A stretch of DNA of 64,000 nucleotides from Bryobacteraceae bacterium (GTDB taxonomy: Bacteria > Acidobacteriota > Terriglobia > Bryobacterales > Bryobacteraceae), in assembly GCA_041394945.1 (NCBI GenBank), contig JAWKHH010000003.1, positions 248,001-312,000 of the forward strand. Direction: 5' to 3'. Within the stretch, counting starts at the first letter, position 1. Every line of letters starts with the position of its first letter. This document shows positions 7,786-17,710 of this stretch, piece by piece. The position numbers were made by a program, and so were the translations under genes. The notes beneath the pieces are model-generated. The model had not been told where the DNA came from. It did no database searches and saw only the letters and a program-made list of their open reading frames with translations.

Positions 7786-9003
7786 TTACCAACCGAAGAA
7801 ACCGAGCAGCCCGGGCGGTTTGCGGGGCCGGGTGCGGTGTAGCTTCAATCGGGCCGAATACATTGCCAAACCCGCCGCGGTGGTCCACGCCGGATCCTGA
7901 AAGTTTTGGGGCCAGTCCTGCACGCCGACGGCGAGGCCGTACTTGGCGTGGCAGTTGAGGATCTTCTCGGCCATGTCGAGGATGCCGGGAAGACGCGCGC
8001 CGCCTCCAGTGAGGAAGACGCCTTCCATGAGCGCCTGGTCCATGCCCACGCGCACGATTTCAGCGCGCACAAATTCGAACAGCTCCTGCGCGCGCGCTTC
8101 GATGATTTCGTTGATCTGGTAGCGGCGGATGGTGTGGGACTGCCGCCCGTCTTCGGAGGGAATCTCGATTTCGGCGTTGTCCGCGGTAAGCCCGAGCACC
8201 GCGCAGCCATATTCGCGCTTCAACGTCTCGGCGTCGTCATAGGAAACGTTGATGCCGTAGCCATGGCGGAGACCCGCGGCGATATCGCGGGTCAGGTGAT
8301 CGGAAGACACCGCGAGCGAAGCGACGCCGGCAGCGGCTTCGCCGTCGTAGACAGCGACTCCGGTGGAATGCATCCCGAGATCCACCACGGCAGCGCCGCG
8401 GTGACGCTCCTCCGGCAGCACGGAGGCATAGGCTGCGGCCACCGGCTCGAACACCGTGTCTTCCACCGAGAGATGCGCCTGGTGGGCGGCGGTCACGATG
8501 CAGTCGTGCTCCTGCTCGGAGGTGGTCACAAGCAGGACGTTCGCTTCGAGCCGCGTGCACGCAAGGCCCACCGGGTACCGGTAGCCGGCGCGCCCATCGA
8601 CGATGAAATCCTGCGGGAACACGTGGAGCAGCATACGGTCGGTCGGCGTGGTGACGCGCGAGGCGAGTTCCACCGAGTAGGCGAGATCGTTCGGCGTAAT
8701 CTCGCGCGGCCGCGAAAATTCGTACGGCTTGAAGCCCTGCGTCGATTCGATCGATGTGCCGCCAAGCCCCACCACCACCGAATCGACAAGCACCTTGGCG
8801 CGCGTTTCGGCTTCCTTCACCGCGGCGAGGATCGACGCCGAGAGCGCCTTCGGATCTGTCACCTGGCCGCGCTGCCAGCCCTGACTCGGCACCGACCCAG
8901 CGCCGAGAAAGCGCAGACGGTGGTCCTCGACGACGCAGATCACGCAGCGCGTTCGTGAGCTTCCGGCGTCGACGCCAACGGCGTATTTCGGCTTAGTCGC
9001 CAC
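7786..9003 (-). CDS. ftsA: Cell division protein FtsA (actin-like Z-ring anchor)
   Basis: Actin-family ATPase tethering FtsZ to the inner membrane. The 405-aa product opens with the phosphate-1 motif (VGVDAGSSRTRC), carries the FtsA-specific 1C/SHS2 insertion in its first half, the adenosine motif LTGGGARLPG and ends in a short amphipathic helix (LLGFFGW) that would be the membrane-targeting sequence. The GTG start at 9003 follows AGGAGG and overlaps the end of ftsQ by 11 bp. Confidence 0.95.
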   Translation of the reverse strand: MATKPKYAVGVDAGSSRTRCVICVVEDHRLRFLGAGSVPSQGWQRGQVTDPKALSASILAAVKEAETRAKVLVDSVVVGLGGTSIESTQGFKPYEFSRPREITPNDLAYSVELASRVTTPTDRMLLHVFPQDFIVDGRAGYRYPVGLACTRLEANVLLVTTSEQEHDCIVTAAHQAHLSVEDTVFEPVAAAYASVLPEERHRGAAVVDLGMHSTGVAVYDGEAAAGVASLAVSSDHLTRDIAAGLRHGYGINVSYDDAETLKREYGCAVLGLTADNAEIEIPSEDGRQSHTIRRYQINEIIEARAQELFEFVRAEIVRVGMDQALMEGVFLTGGGARLPGILDMAEKILNCHAKYGLAVGVQDWPQNFQDPAWTTAAGLAMYSARLKLHRTRPRKPPGLLGFFGW

Positions 9004-9856
9004 GGCCCTCCTGTTCCGCGGGGATCTCCTTGTCCCACTGCACGGCGGGGATCTGCCCGTCCAGCCGCAGGTCGAGTTCGATGGCGCGCGGCATGTTCTG
9101 CCGGATCTCGGGATAGTGGCGAAGGAACTTTTCGAGCCGCGCGCGCCATTCGCGGTCGCCCATGATCAGCGTGATCGCGCGGTGGGCGGTAGGGTACACG
9201 ATGCGGACGTTTTCCGGATTGCGGACGTCGATTTCAGAGACGCGGCGGCCGGGCTCGCCAAGGTCGTTGAGCATGGTGGTCATCACGCGGACGAGCCGGG
9301 CGCGCTCTTCGCGGGTCTGGTCCTCGCGGATCCCGGTGAGCACAGGCAGGTTGAAGCGATGGTGCTCCACCACCGGCAGCAGCTCGCCCTCGGGATCGAT
9401 CAGCCGCGGGCGCACGGGCTGGCCGCGCCGCACCGGGTCCAGGTGAACGAACGCAACCGGCTGACGCTCTTCCACCGTGACCTCCACGCGGTTCGGCCAG
9501 ATCCGGCCCACGCGCGCACCCCGCACCCACTGCACCTTGCGCACCTGCGCCGCCCGCTCGGTGAGCGGCACGTCGAAGATGCTGCGCCCTTCGTCGGCGG
9601 CGAAGACGGCTTCCAAGGCGGGCACGGAGGCGAGCGAAGCGCCGCGCACGGTGAGCCCGGGGGAGCCGGTCCGGCCCGGTCCCGCCGGTCGAAGCAGGAA
9701 GCGTGAATCCGTCATGAGGAAGGCTTCCACTCGCTGCACGGCCAGCACAAGGAGGATGAGTCCGGCCAGCGCGCCGAACACCGGGACCATGTAAGGCCGG
9801 GCGGCCGCGACGATGCCGGTAACCACTTCGAGTGACGTTGCTTGTTTCCGGGCCAT
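8993..9856 (-). CDS. ftsQ: Cell division protein FtsQ/DivIB
   Basis: Bitopic divisome protein linking FtsL/FtsB and the septal synthase. The 287-aa product has a short cytoplasmic head, one transmembrane segment around residues 22-41 (VPVFGALAGLILLVLAV), then a POTRA-like domain (LTVRGASLASVPALEAVF) and the FtsQ domain with WPNRVEVTVEERQPVA. Position between murC and ftsA is canonical. It starts 3 bp downstream of the murC stop and overlaps ftsA. Confidence 0.9.
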   Translation of the reverse strand: MARKQATSLEVVTGIVAAARPYMVPVFGALAGLILLVLAVQRVEAFLMTDSRFLLRPAGPGRTGSPGLTVRGASLASVPALEAVFAADEGRSIFDVPLTERAAQVRKVQWVRGARVGRIWPNRVEVTVEERQPVAFVHLDPVRRGQPVRPRLIDPEGELLPVVEHHRFNLPVLTGIREDQTREERARLVRVMTTMLNDLGEPGRRVSEIDVRNPENVRIVYPTAHRAITLIMGDREWRARLEKFLRHYPEIRQNMPRAIELDLRLDGQIPAVQWDKEIPAEQEGRGD

Positions 9857-9859
9857 TGG

Positions 9860-11245
9860 CTAACTCCTGACCTCCTGGGGAAGCCGCGCCAGAATTCGAT
9901 CGCCGGCCTGGGAGACCGAACCGGCGCCGAGCGTGATAATCAGGTCGCCGGGATGGGCGGCCTCGGCGGCGGCGTCCACGGCGCGCTCCACCGATCCGGC
10001 GTAGGCGGCGCCGCGATGGCCGAACTCGGTAAGACGCTTCGCCAGGCGCTCAGCGGTGACGCCTTCGAGCGGCGCTTCCGAGGCGGCGTAGATGTCAGTG
10101 ACGAACACTCGGTCCGCCGCGTGGAAAGACCGGGCGAACTCGTCCATGAGAAGCTGCGTCCGCGAATAGCGATGCGGCTGAAAGACCACGAGGATGCGCT
10201 TCCACTCGCCGAGCCGGGCGGCGTCGAGCGTGGCGCGTATCTCGGTGGGATGGTGCCCGTAGTCGTCCATGACGGTGACGCCGGCGGCCTCGCCGCGCAC
10301 TTGCATCCGCCGGTCCACTCCCGCGTAGGCCGCCAGCCCTTCGCGGATCGTATCGGGCGCCACTTGCAGTTCGAGCGCGATTCCCGCCGCGGCCGTGGCG
10401 TTCAGTACGTTGTGCACCCCCGGCACTTTCAGTTCGAACTCGCCGAGATCCTCGCCTCGAAGCTGGAGGCGAAACCGGCTCGCGTGAGGGCCCGCCTGGA
10501 TGTTGGCGATCCGCAGCCCGGCCTGCGCGCTCATTCCATACGTAATGGTACGACGCTTCACCCGCGGGAGGATAGTCTGCACATACGGGTCGTCCAGGCA
10601 GAGAATGGCCGCGCCGTAGAAAGGGACTTTATTAATGAACTCCGCGAAGGCGTCGAGCACCTTTTCAAAAGCGCCGTAGTGGTCGAGATGCTCGCGGTCG
10701 ATATTGGTGACGACGGCGAGGATGGGGGCGAGTTTGAGAAACGATCCGTCGCTCTCGTCGGATTCGACGAGGAGGAAATCGCTCGACCCTACGCGGGCGT
10801 TGGAGCCACCCATGGCGCGGACGCGCCCGCCCACCACCACCGTGGGGTCGAGCCCGGCATGGCTGAGCAGCGCGGCCGTCATCGATGTCGTCGTGGTCTT
10901 GCCGTGGCTGCCGCCGATGGCGACGCCGTACTTCAGCCGCATCAACTCGGCCAGTAGTTCGCCGCGCGGGATGATCGGGATTCCCAGCCGGCGCGCTTCC
11001 TGTAACTCCGGGTTGTCCGGCGCGACGGCGGATGTAACCACCAGCGCCTTGGCTCCGCCGACGTTGGACGCGCGATGACCCTCCTGAATCGTCGCGCCAA
11101 GCGAAGCGAGACGATCCGTAACCGGCCCGAGCTTCACGTCCGAGCCGCTGATGGTGTAACCGAGATTGAGCAGCACTTCGGCGATGCCGCTCATTCCTAT
11201 GCCTCCGATGCCCGTAAAATGCAGGTGCTGGGGCTTAAAAAACAT
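9860..11245 (-). CDS. murC: UDP-N-acetylmuramate-L-alanine ligase MurC
   Basis: Cytoplasmic Mur ligase adding L-alanine to UDP-MurNAc with ATP. The 461-aa product has the N-terminal UDP-binding loop (HFTGIGGIGMSG), the ATP P-loop GSHGKTTTTSM, the central ESDESDGSF motif and the C-terminal DDYGHHPTEI and FQPHRYSRT motifs that mark MurC among Mur ligases. It lies between murG and ftsQ with 8- and 3-bp gaps. murB, which follows murC in many dcw clusters, is absent. Confidence 0.96.
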   Translation of the reverse strand: MFFKPQHLHFTGIGGIGMSGIAEVLLNLGYTISGSDVKLGPVTDRLASLGATIQEGHRASNVGGAKALVVTSAVAPDNPELQEARRLGIPIIPRGELLAELMRLKYGVAIGGSHGKTTTTSMTAALLSHAGLDPTVVVGGRVRAMGGSNARVGSSDFLLVESDESDGSFLKLAPILAVVTNIDREHLDHYGAFEKVLDAFAEFINKVPFYGAAILCLDDPYVQTILPRVKRRTITYGMSAQAGLRIANIQAGPHASRFRLQLRGEDLGEFELKVPGVHNVLNATAAAGIALELQVAPDTIREGLAAYAGVDRRMQVRGEAAGVTVMDDYGHHPTEIRATLDAARLGEWKRILVVFQPHRYSRTQLLMDEFARSFHAADRVFVTDIYAASEAPLEGVTAERLAKRLTEFGHRGAAYAGSVERAVDAAAEAAHPGDLIITLGAGSVSQAGDRILARLPQEVRS

Positions 11246-11253
11246 TTTAACCT

Positions 11254-12357
11254 CTAATTGTTCCGGCTTTCGCGGGCGGTGTCAACCTGGAAAGGTACCG
11301 TTTTTGCCGCTTCGCGAAGTAACTCCGCCGCTCGCGCCGCCGCCCCGGGACGGGCCAGCGACTTCGCCGCCGAAGCCATCGCATCCCGCCGGACGGGGTC
11401 GGCCGCGAGCGTTTCGATGGCGGCGTGAAAGCGTTCGCCGGTCAACTCCGCGTCCCGGATGCGGATGGCGGCGCCGGCGCGCTCCATGGCCGCCGCGTTG
11501 GCCGTCTGGTGATCGTCGGCGGCGAAGGGGAACGGCACGAGGATCGACGGGCGTCCGGCGGCCGTGAGCTCGGCCACCGCGTTCGCTCCGGCGCGGCCCA
11601 CGATCAGGTGCGCATCGGCGAAGGCCGCCGGCATGTCGGGGATGAACGCCGTCACTTCGCCGGCAAGTCCAGTGGCGGCGTAGTCTCTGGCCAGCGACTC
11701 GGCTTCCCGGGGGCCCGCCTGATGGAGGAAACGAACCAAAGGCCCGCGAGCCTGGAAGATCGGCCAGCTCTCTCGAAACGCTCGATTTAGGGTCCGCGAG
11801 CCCTGGCTGCCGCCGGTGATCAGAACCGTGAACGGACCGGCCGGCGGCGGCACGGCGAAGAAAGCCTCACGCACCGGAACTCCGGTGAGTTCGCAGCGGT
11901 CCTCCGGGAAGTGGCTTTCCGTACCCGGCATTGCGGTGAGAACGCGCTCGAGAAAGCGGCCCATGGCGCGATTTACAAACCCGGGGATCGCGTTCGGCTC
12001 CATCGCGACCACCGGGATGCGCCGCCACACCGCGGCGAGCACCACCGGCCCGGCGACGAATCCGCCCATGGAGAAAACGGCCCGGGCGCCGGCTCGATCC
12101 AGAATCCGCATCGAATGCCAGACTGCGCGCGGAAGCTGCCATAGCGACCGTACGAACTTGCTTGCGCCTACCCGCTGCAGCCCCCCGATCTCGATCAACT
12201 CCAGACTGAAGCCCGCCTCCGGCACAAGTTTCGCCTCGATGCCCTCCCTGGTTCCGATGAACAAAACGCGATCCCCACGCCGGTTCATCTCCCTGGCGAC
12301 GGCCAGCGCGGGAACCACATGGCCACCGGTCCCTCCCCCCGCGAACACGAACGCCAT
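11254..12357 (-). CDS. murG: Lipid II synthase MurG (UDP-GlcNAc transferase)
   Basis: Membrane-associated GT28 glycosyltransferase that adds GlcNAc to lipid I on the cytoplasmic face. The 367-aa product starts with the glycine-rich FAGGGTGGHVVPALAVA loop, carries SMGGFVAGP, the ITGGSQGSRTLN motif and the C-terminal VGRAGANAVAEL and LVPFPFAADDHQTANA motifs for UDP-GlcNAc. It starts 3 bp after the ftsW stop. Confidence 0.96.
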   Translation of the reverse strand: MAFVFAGGGTGGHVVPALAVAREMNRRGDRVLFIGTREGIEAKLVPEAGFSLELIEIGGLQRVGASKFVRSLWQLPRAVWHSMRILDRAGARAVFSMGGFVAGPVVLAAVWRRIPVVAMEPNAIPGFVNRAMGRFLERVLTAMPGTESHFPEDRCELTGVPVREAFFAVPPPAGPFTVLITGGSQGSRTLNRAFRESWPIFQARGPLVRFLHQAGPREAESLARDYAATGLAGEVTAFIPDMPAAFADAHLIVGRAGANAVAELTAAGRPSILVPFPFAADDHQTANAAAMERAGAAIRIRDAELTGERFHAAIETLAADPVRRDAMASAAKSLARPGAAARAAELLREAAKTVPFQVDTARESRNN

Positions 12358-12360
12358 CGG

Positions 12361-13689
12361 CTAGGCCGTACGGATGGCCCGCTGGCTGACGCCGAGCAGC
12401 AGCCCGAGCGAGATCATGGACCCGATGAGGGAACTGCCGCCGTAGCTGATCAACGGCAGCGGGATCCCTTTCGTCGGAAACAGCCCCACCACCACCGACA
12501 TATTGAGAAACGCCTGAAAGACGAGGCTCGCCGTCACGCCGACCGCGATGTAGCGGCCGAAGTCGTCCGGCGCGGTGAAATAGAGGCGGAAACCGCGCCA
12601 GAGAATCACGACGAAGCCGGTGAGCAACAGCAACGTTCCCCACAGCCCCATCTCTTCGCCGACGATGGCGTAGATGAAGTCGTTGTGGGCGGCCGGAAGA
12701 TAGAGCAGCTTCTGGCGCGAATTGCCGATGCCGCGTCCCCACGCGCCGCCCGCGCCGAAAGCGATCTCGGCCTGTTCGGCCTGGTAGTTGGTGTCTTTCA
12801 CCTTGGAATTCCGGTCGAGATGCTCGGAGAGGCGATTTTGCGAATCGAACATCGCGAGGATCTTGTGGTCCGGGTCGGCGAAGTCGATCACGCGCTTCAG
12901 GCGGTAGGGCTTGGCGACGACGGCGCCGGCCAGCAGCACTGTTCCGACGCAGATGGCGGCGAGCGTGTAGCTGCGGCTCAGCCCGGCGAGGAAGAAGATC
13001 GCGGCGGCGGTGGCGACCAGCACCAGCGCCGTGCCGAAGTCGGCGACGATCACCGCGCCGGCCAGCATCACCAGCGCGAGCCCGGCCGGCCACAGCGTGT
13101 GCCTGTGGTTGACATCGCCGCGCATGGTGACGAACCAGGCGAGAAAGAGCACCAGGGTCGGCTTGGCCAGTTCCGAGGGTTGAATGGAGAAGCCGGCCAG
13201 CCGGAACCATCGGTGCTGCGTGGGGTCCAGGAAGTAGACCGCGATCAGCATCACGATCACGATGCCGAGGCTCCCGAAAGCCCACTGTGACGTCCGGAGC
13301 CGCGAGTAGTCTCGCTGGCTGATGTACATCAGCGCGGCGAAGCCCACCAGCGCCGTGAACACCTGCTTGATCGCGTAGGCATAGTGGGGCGCGCCGGTAT
13401 CCATCCAATAGGCCGTCACCTGCACGAACGCCGCCCAGCCGATGCCGACGGCGAGCCACCCGCGTGAAATCGTTTCGTTGTGATAGCGCCATCCGAGCCA
13501 GACCAGGCCGACGATGCCGAGCACCGCCGCCGCGATCCGCCGCAGCGACCATCCGGCGTCCACCGGCGGCTTGGCCGCCTTTAGCTCGAGCATGATCGCC
13601 GACGCACTATAGACCATCACCAGACCGATCGCCACCAGTATCAGGATCGTCCAGAACAGGACCCAATCCATCGTCACTCTTCGCGTCAC
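12361..13689 (-). CDS. ftsW: Septal peptidoglycan polymerase FtsW (SEDS family)
   Basis: Ten-span SEDS glycosyltransferase that polymerises lipid II with FtsI. The 442-aa product has multiple hydrophobic helices, the FSIQPSELAKP motif and the C-terminal GIPLPLISYGGSSL motif typical of FtsW/RodA; its dcw position identifies FtsW. GTG 13689 overlaps the murD stop (GTGA), suggesting coupled translation; ATG 13671 is an alternative start. Confidence 0.94.
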   Translation of the reverse strand: MTRRVTMDWVLFWTILILVAIGLVMVYSASAIMLELKAAKPPVDAGWSLRRIAAAVLGIVGLVWLGWRYHNETISRGWLAVGIGWAAFVQVTAYWMDTGAPHYAYAIKQVFTALVGFAALMYISQRDYSRLRTSQWAFGSLGIVIVMLIAVYFLDPTQHRWFRLAGFSIQPSELAKPTLVLFLAWFVTMRGDVNHRHTLWPAGLALVMLAGAVIVADFGTALVLVATAAAIFFLAGLSRSYTLAAICVGTVLLAGAVVAKPYRLKRVIDFADPDHKILAMFDSQNRLSEHLDRNSKVKDTNYQAEQAEIAFGAGGAWGRGIGNSRQKLLYLPAAHNDFIYAIVGEEMGLWGTLLLLTGFVVILWRGFRLYFTAPDDFGRYIAVGVTASLVFQAFLNMSVVVGLFPTKGIPLPLISYGGSSLIGSMISLGLLLGVSQRAIRTA

Positions 13690-15062
13690 GATTCTTCTCC
13701 TTTCCCCAGTCCCCGCACCAGTTCCTTGAACACCCTCCCGCGATGTTCAAAATTTTCGAATTGATCGAAGCTCGCGCAGGCCGGCGCGAGCAGCACCGTG
13801 TCGCCCGGCTCGGCGCGGCTCGCCGCGTAACGAACCGCTTCGGCGATCGTGCCGGACTCCACCAGCGGCGCCGAGCCGGCCAGATGCTCGCCGATGATCG
13901 GCGCGGCTTTGCCCACCAGCAGCGCCGCCTTGGCGCGGGCGCCGAGCGGCTCGCGCAGCGGGCGATAGTCCGAGCCCTTGTCCTTGCCGCCGAGAATCAC
14001 CCAGAGCCGCCCTTCGAACGCGTCCACCGCCTTCAGCGCCGCGTCGACGTTAGTCGCCTTGGAGTCGTTGTAGTACGCTACTCCATTCACTTCGCGAACG
14101 AATTCGAGCCGGTGCTCCACGCCGGGGAAGCTCGCGACGCCTGCCACGATGGCCTCGTGCGATGCGCCCGCCAGGCTCGATGCCGCCGCCGCGGCGAGCA
14201 CGTTCTCTATGTTGTGCCGCCCGCGCAACGGGATCGCCGACGCTTCCATCACGCGTCCACCGTCGTGCCAGAGCGCGCCTTCGTCGAGCCACCACCCGCG
14301 CGACACCGGGCACCCGAGGCTGAACCAGGACTTGCCGGCGGCGCCCAGCGTGGCAAACCCGACGCAAGCTTCATCGTCGGCGTTCAGCACCGCCTCCCCT
14401 TTGCCGTCCTGCGTGGCGAACAGCCGTCCCTTGGCGCGCGCATAAGCTTCCATCGATCCGTGCCGGTCCAAGTGATCCGGCGTGATGTTGAGGCAGGTGG
14501 CGATCGCGGCGCGGAAATGATGAATCGTCTCCAGTTGGAAACTCGACGCTTCGAGCACGTTCCACTGCCCCGCCCGGGAGGATTCCACCATCGCCGCCGG
14601 CGGGGTGCCGATGTTGCCGCCCACCTGCGCCGCAATACCGGCGGTCTTGAGGATGTGCCCGTGCAGGGAGGTAGTAGTCGTCTTGCCGTTGGATCCGGTA
14701 ATCGCACTCACCGGGCCTTCCAGAAAATACGACGCCAGTTCCATTTCCCCGATCACCGGAACGCCCGCCCGGCGCGCCCCGGCGAGCACTGGCGCGTCCA
14801 CCGGTACGCCCGGCGCGATGACCAGCAAACCGTAGCCGCCGGCATCCACGTCGTCTTGCGGGACGAAGGCGGCGCCCGTTTGGGCGATCGCTGCCGCGGC
14901 CTCGGGAGGGAGTTCAGCCAAGGGACGCGAGTCCGAGCCGGTGACGGCGGCGCCTTTGCGGGCGAGCAGACGCAGCGCGGCCACGCCGCTGCGCGCCATG
15001 CCGATCACAAGCACCCGCGCGGCGCGCAGCCCGATTCCCGCTACTGTGGCCGGAGCCGTCAT
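13686..15062 (-). CDS. murD: UDP-MurNAc-L-alanine-D-glutamate ligase MurD
   Basis: Mur ligase adding D-glutamate. The 458-aa product has an N-terminal Rossmann-like domain (VLVIGMARSGVAALRLL), the P-loop GSNGKTTTTSL, the NITPDHLDRHG motif and the YNDSKATNVDAAL and LGGKDKGSDY C-terminal motifs. The frame is open further upstream, but ATG 15062 overlaps the mraY stop by four bases (ATGA) and gives a normal MurD length. Confidence 0.96.
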   Translation of the reverse strand: MTAPATVAGIGLRAARVLVIGMARSGVAALRLLARKGAAVTGSDSRPLAELPPEAAAAIAQTGAAFVPQDDVDAGGYGLLVIAPGVPVDAPVLAGARRAGVPVIGEMELASYFLEGPVSAITGSNGKTTTTSLHGHILKTAGIAAQVGGNIGTPPAAMVESSRAGQWNVLEASSFQLETIHHFRAAIATCLNITPDHLDRHGSMEAYARAKGRLFATQDGKGEAVLNADDEACVGFATLGAAGKSWFSLGCPVSRGWWLDEGALWHDGGRVMEASAIPLRGRHNIENVLAAAAASSLAGASHEAIVAGVASFPGVEHRLEFVREVNGVAYYNDSKATNVDAALKAVDAFEGRLWVILGGKDKGSDYRPLREPLGARAKAALLVGKAAPIIGEHLAGSAPLVESGTIAEAVRYAASRAEPGDTVLLAPACASFDQFENFEHRGRVFKELVRGLGKGEES

Positions 15063-16192
15063 CGCAGTTTCAAAGTCGTCAACGCGAACAGCGCCATCAC
15101 CAGGCCGAGGATCCAGAAGCGCGTGATCACCTTGGCCTCTTCCCAACCGAGCGCTTCGAAGTGGTGGTGGATCGGCGACATCAGAAACAGGCGCCGCCCG
15201 CGCAGGCGCACGCTCGCCACCTGCAGAATCACCGAGAGCGCTTCGAGCACATACACGCCGCCGATGAACGGCAGCAGGAGCTCCTGCTTGATCAGGATCG
15301 CTACGGTGCCCATTCCGCCGCCCAGCGCCAGCGCTCCCACGTCGCCCATGAAAACCTCCGCCGGATGCGCGTTGTGCCAGAGAAACCCGATGGAGGCCCC
15401 GGTCATCGCGCCGCAGAAAATCGTCAGCTCCGAGCCTAGCGGGACGAACTGGATATCGAGGTAGTTGGCGAAAACGGCGTGGGAGCTGATGTAGGTGAGC
15501 ACCGTCATCGCGCCGGCGGCGACGATCATCAGCCCGATCGCCAGCCCGTCGAGCCCGTCGGTGAGGTTCACGGCGTTCGCCGCGCCCACCAGGATGAACA
15601 GCACAAACGCGAAGAAGCCGATGAACGCCAGTGGATACGTGTACGGCGACCCGAGCAGCGAATCAATGAGCAAATCCGGTTTGAACTGCTTGAAGAACGG
15701 CACGTTCATGCTGACGGAATAAAGCCCGCGGGCGTGCATCGCAAGCACCGCCATTGCGACGGCAAGCCCGGCCGCCACCTGGCAGGCGAACTTCTTCGCC
15801 GCCGTCAGGCCGAGATTGCGCCGCCGCGTGACCTTCGCGTAGTCGTCCCAGAAGCCGATCGCGCCGAAGCTCACCAGGCCGAACAGCGCGATCCACACAT
15901 AGGCATTGCGCAGGTTGGTGAACAGCAGCACCGGCGCCACAATGGACAACATGATCAGCAGCCCGCCCATCGTCGGCGTGCCCGCCTTCTTCTGATGCCA
16001 CTGCGGACCGTCTTCGCGGATGTACTGCGCCACCTGAAACTGCCGCAACCGGGCGATGAGCCACGGGCCCAGCACGATGCAGAGCACCATCGCCGTAAGG
16101 CTCGCGGCCGCGGTCCGGAAAGTCACCTGTCCCAGCAGGCGCATCGTGCCGACTTCCGGCAGCAGCCGTTCGTAGAGAAGCCAGTAGAGCAT
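15059..16192 (-). CDS. mraY: Phospho-MurNAc-pentapeptide transferase MraY
   Basis: Integral membrane enzyme transferring phospho-MurNAc-pentapeptide to undecaprenyl phosphate to make lipid I. The 377-aa product has about ten hydrophobic helices, the cytoplasmic KKAGTPTMGGLLI motif, FWDDYAKV, NAVNLTDGLDGLA and the HNAHPAEVFMGDVGALALG loop with catalytic aspartates. It begins 5 bp after the murE stop, exactly where murF is usually found. Confidence 0.96.
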   Translation of the reverse strand: MLYWLLYERLLPEVGTMRLLGQVTFRTAAASLTAMVLCIVLGPWLIARLRQFQVAQYIREDGPQWHQKKAGTPTMGGLLIMLSIVAPVLLFTNLRNAYVWIALFGLVSFGAIGFWDDYAKVTRRRNLGLTAAKKFACQVAAGLAVAMAVLAMHARGLYSVSMNVPFFKQFKPDLLIDSLLGSPYTYPLAFIGFFAFVLFILVGAANAVNLTDGLDGLAIGLMIVAAGAMTVLTYISSHAVFANYLDIQFVPLGSELTIFCGAMTGASIGFLWHNAHPAEVFMGDVGALALGGGMGTVAILIKQELLLPFIGGVYVLEALSVILQVASVRLRGRRLFLMSPIHHHFEALGWEEAKVITRFWILGLVMALFALTTLKLR

Positions 16193-16197
16193 CGCCT

Positions 16198-17703
16198 TTA
16201 GGCCTCCCCGTATCCCAGCCGCTCGAGCACTTCGGCGGCGGTCTCGCGATCGTCGAAGTGAATCGTGCGGTCGGCGAGCACCTGGTAGGTTTCGTGGCCC
16301 TTGCCGGCAAGCAGCACCACATCGCCGCGCCGGGCCTCGCGCAGTGCGATCTCGATGGCGGCGGCGCGGTCCAATTCCACACGGTAGGGCGTTTCGGTGC
16401 GCTGCAGGCCGACGAGCGCGTCGTTGATGATGCCGAGCGGCTCTTCGGTGCGGGGGTTGTCGGAGGTGAGCACAACGTAGTCGGAAAGCCGTCCGGCGGT
16501 TTGGCCCATACGGGGGCGCTTGGCGCGGTCGCGGTCACCGCCGCAGCCGAACAGCGTGATCACGCGTCCCGAGGTTAGCCCACGCGCCACCTGGATCGTG
16601 CGGGCGAGCGCATCGTCGGTGTGGGCATAGTCGACGACAACGAGGAACGGCTGCGCCCCATCGACGCGTTCGAAGCGCCCCGGCACGGAGCGGCGTAACG
16701 CGACACCCTGGGCGATCTTCTCCGGCGCGATTCCGAAGCTGAGCCCGGCGCCGAACGCCGCGAGGATGTTTTCGACGTTGATGGAGCCGTTGAGCGGCGA
16801 GGACACGCGGTGCTTCCGGCCTTCCCACTCGACGGCAAAGCGGAGCCCTTCGAAGCCCGATGTCACCGCGCTCGCGCGGAGGTCGGCTCCGGCCGCCTGT
16901 CCAAAACGGATCACCTGCGTTTCCTTCGCCAGCGGGATCCGCGCGGACCACTCGCTATCGGCGTTGATCACGGCCCAGCGGGGCGCCGCGGCGTCCTGGC
17001 CGCGGAAGAGTTCGCACTTGGCGTCGAAGTAGTCCGCTTCGCTCGAGTGAAAGTCCAGGTGATCGCGCGTCAGATTCGTGAACACGGCGGTGTGGAACTC
17101 GAAACCCCAGACGCGGCCCAGCCGCAGCGCATGCGAGGAGACTTCCATCGTGGCGCGGTCGCCACCCATCGCCGCCAACTCGTCGAGCAGGCGGTAAGTG
17201 TCCACCGATTCCGGCGTCGTGTTCACCGCGGCACGCGGCTCGCCGGCGACGTGATACTCGATCGTCCCGACGAGCGCGGTGGTGTGTCCGGCTTGACGCA
17301 GAATCGTGTCTAGCAGGCAACTGGTAGTGGTTTTGCCGTTGGTGCCGGTGATCCCGGTGAGCGCCACGCGGGCAGCGCCGTTCGCGTAGAATCGCCGCGC
17401 CATCTGGGCCAACGCCTTGCGGCCATGGGGCGCGCGGATCCAAGGCGCGTCGAATCCGTCCGGCGCCGCCGATTCACTCACCACCGCCACCGCGCCGAGT
17501 TCCATCGCCTGGCGCGCGAACTTCAAACCATCCGTGCGGGCTCCGGCAAAGGCGAAGAAAACAAACCCCGGCCCGATGCGCCGCGAATCGTAGTCGAGCC
17601 CAGTGACGGGCACTCCGGCGGCCCCGCCGCCATCCAGTCTCGCCGCCGCCAGCAACTCGCCCAGGGCAACGGGCGCCGCGAGCGTGGGAACGGTCTTTTC
17701 CAT
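16198..17703 (-). CDS. murE: UDP-MurNAc-tripeptide synthetase MurE
   Basis: Mur ligase adding the third stem residue. The 501-aa product carries the P-loop GTNGKTT at residues 120-126, the TRDHLDFH motif and the DNPR motif at 415-418, which in characterised MurE enzymes selects meso-diaminopimelate, so a DAP-type peptidoglycan is predicted. ATG 17703 was chosen over a longer frame because it sits 7 bp after the ftsI stop and starts a family-typical N-terminus. It ends 5 bp before mraY with no murF between and shows no fused MurF domain. Confidence 0.95.
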   Translation of the reverse strand: MEKTVPTLAAPVALGELLAAARLDGGGAAGVPVTGLDYDSRRIGPGFVFFAFAGARTDGLKFARQAMELGAVAVVSESAAPDGFDAPWIRAPHGRKALAQMARRFYANGAARVALTGITGTNGKTTTSCLLDTILRQAGHTTALVGTIEYHVAGEPRAAVNTTPESVDTYRLLDELAAMGGDRATMEVSSHALRLGRVWGFEFHTAVFTNLTRDHLDFHSSEADYFDAKCELFRGQDAAAPRWAVINADSEWSARIPLAKETQVIRFGQAAGADLRASAVTSGFEGLRFAVEWEGRKHRVSSPLNGSINVENILAAFGAGLSFGIAPEKIAQGVALRRSVPGRFERVDGAQPFLVVVDYAHTDDALARTIQVARGLTSGRVITLFGCGGDRDRAKRPRMGQTAGRLSDYVVLTSDNPRTEEPLGIINDALVGLQRTETPYRVELDRAAAIEIALREARRGDVVLLAGKGHETYQVLADRTIHFDDRETAAEVLERLGYGEA

Positions 17704-17710
17704 CGTTAGT

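Noticed and set aside
16193..16197. murF fused to murE or mraY
   Set aside because: murE is 501 aa with one ligase set, and mraY has a normal start; only 5 bp lie between.
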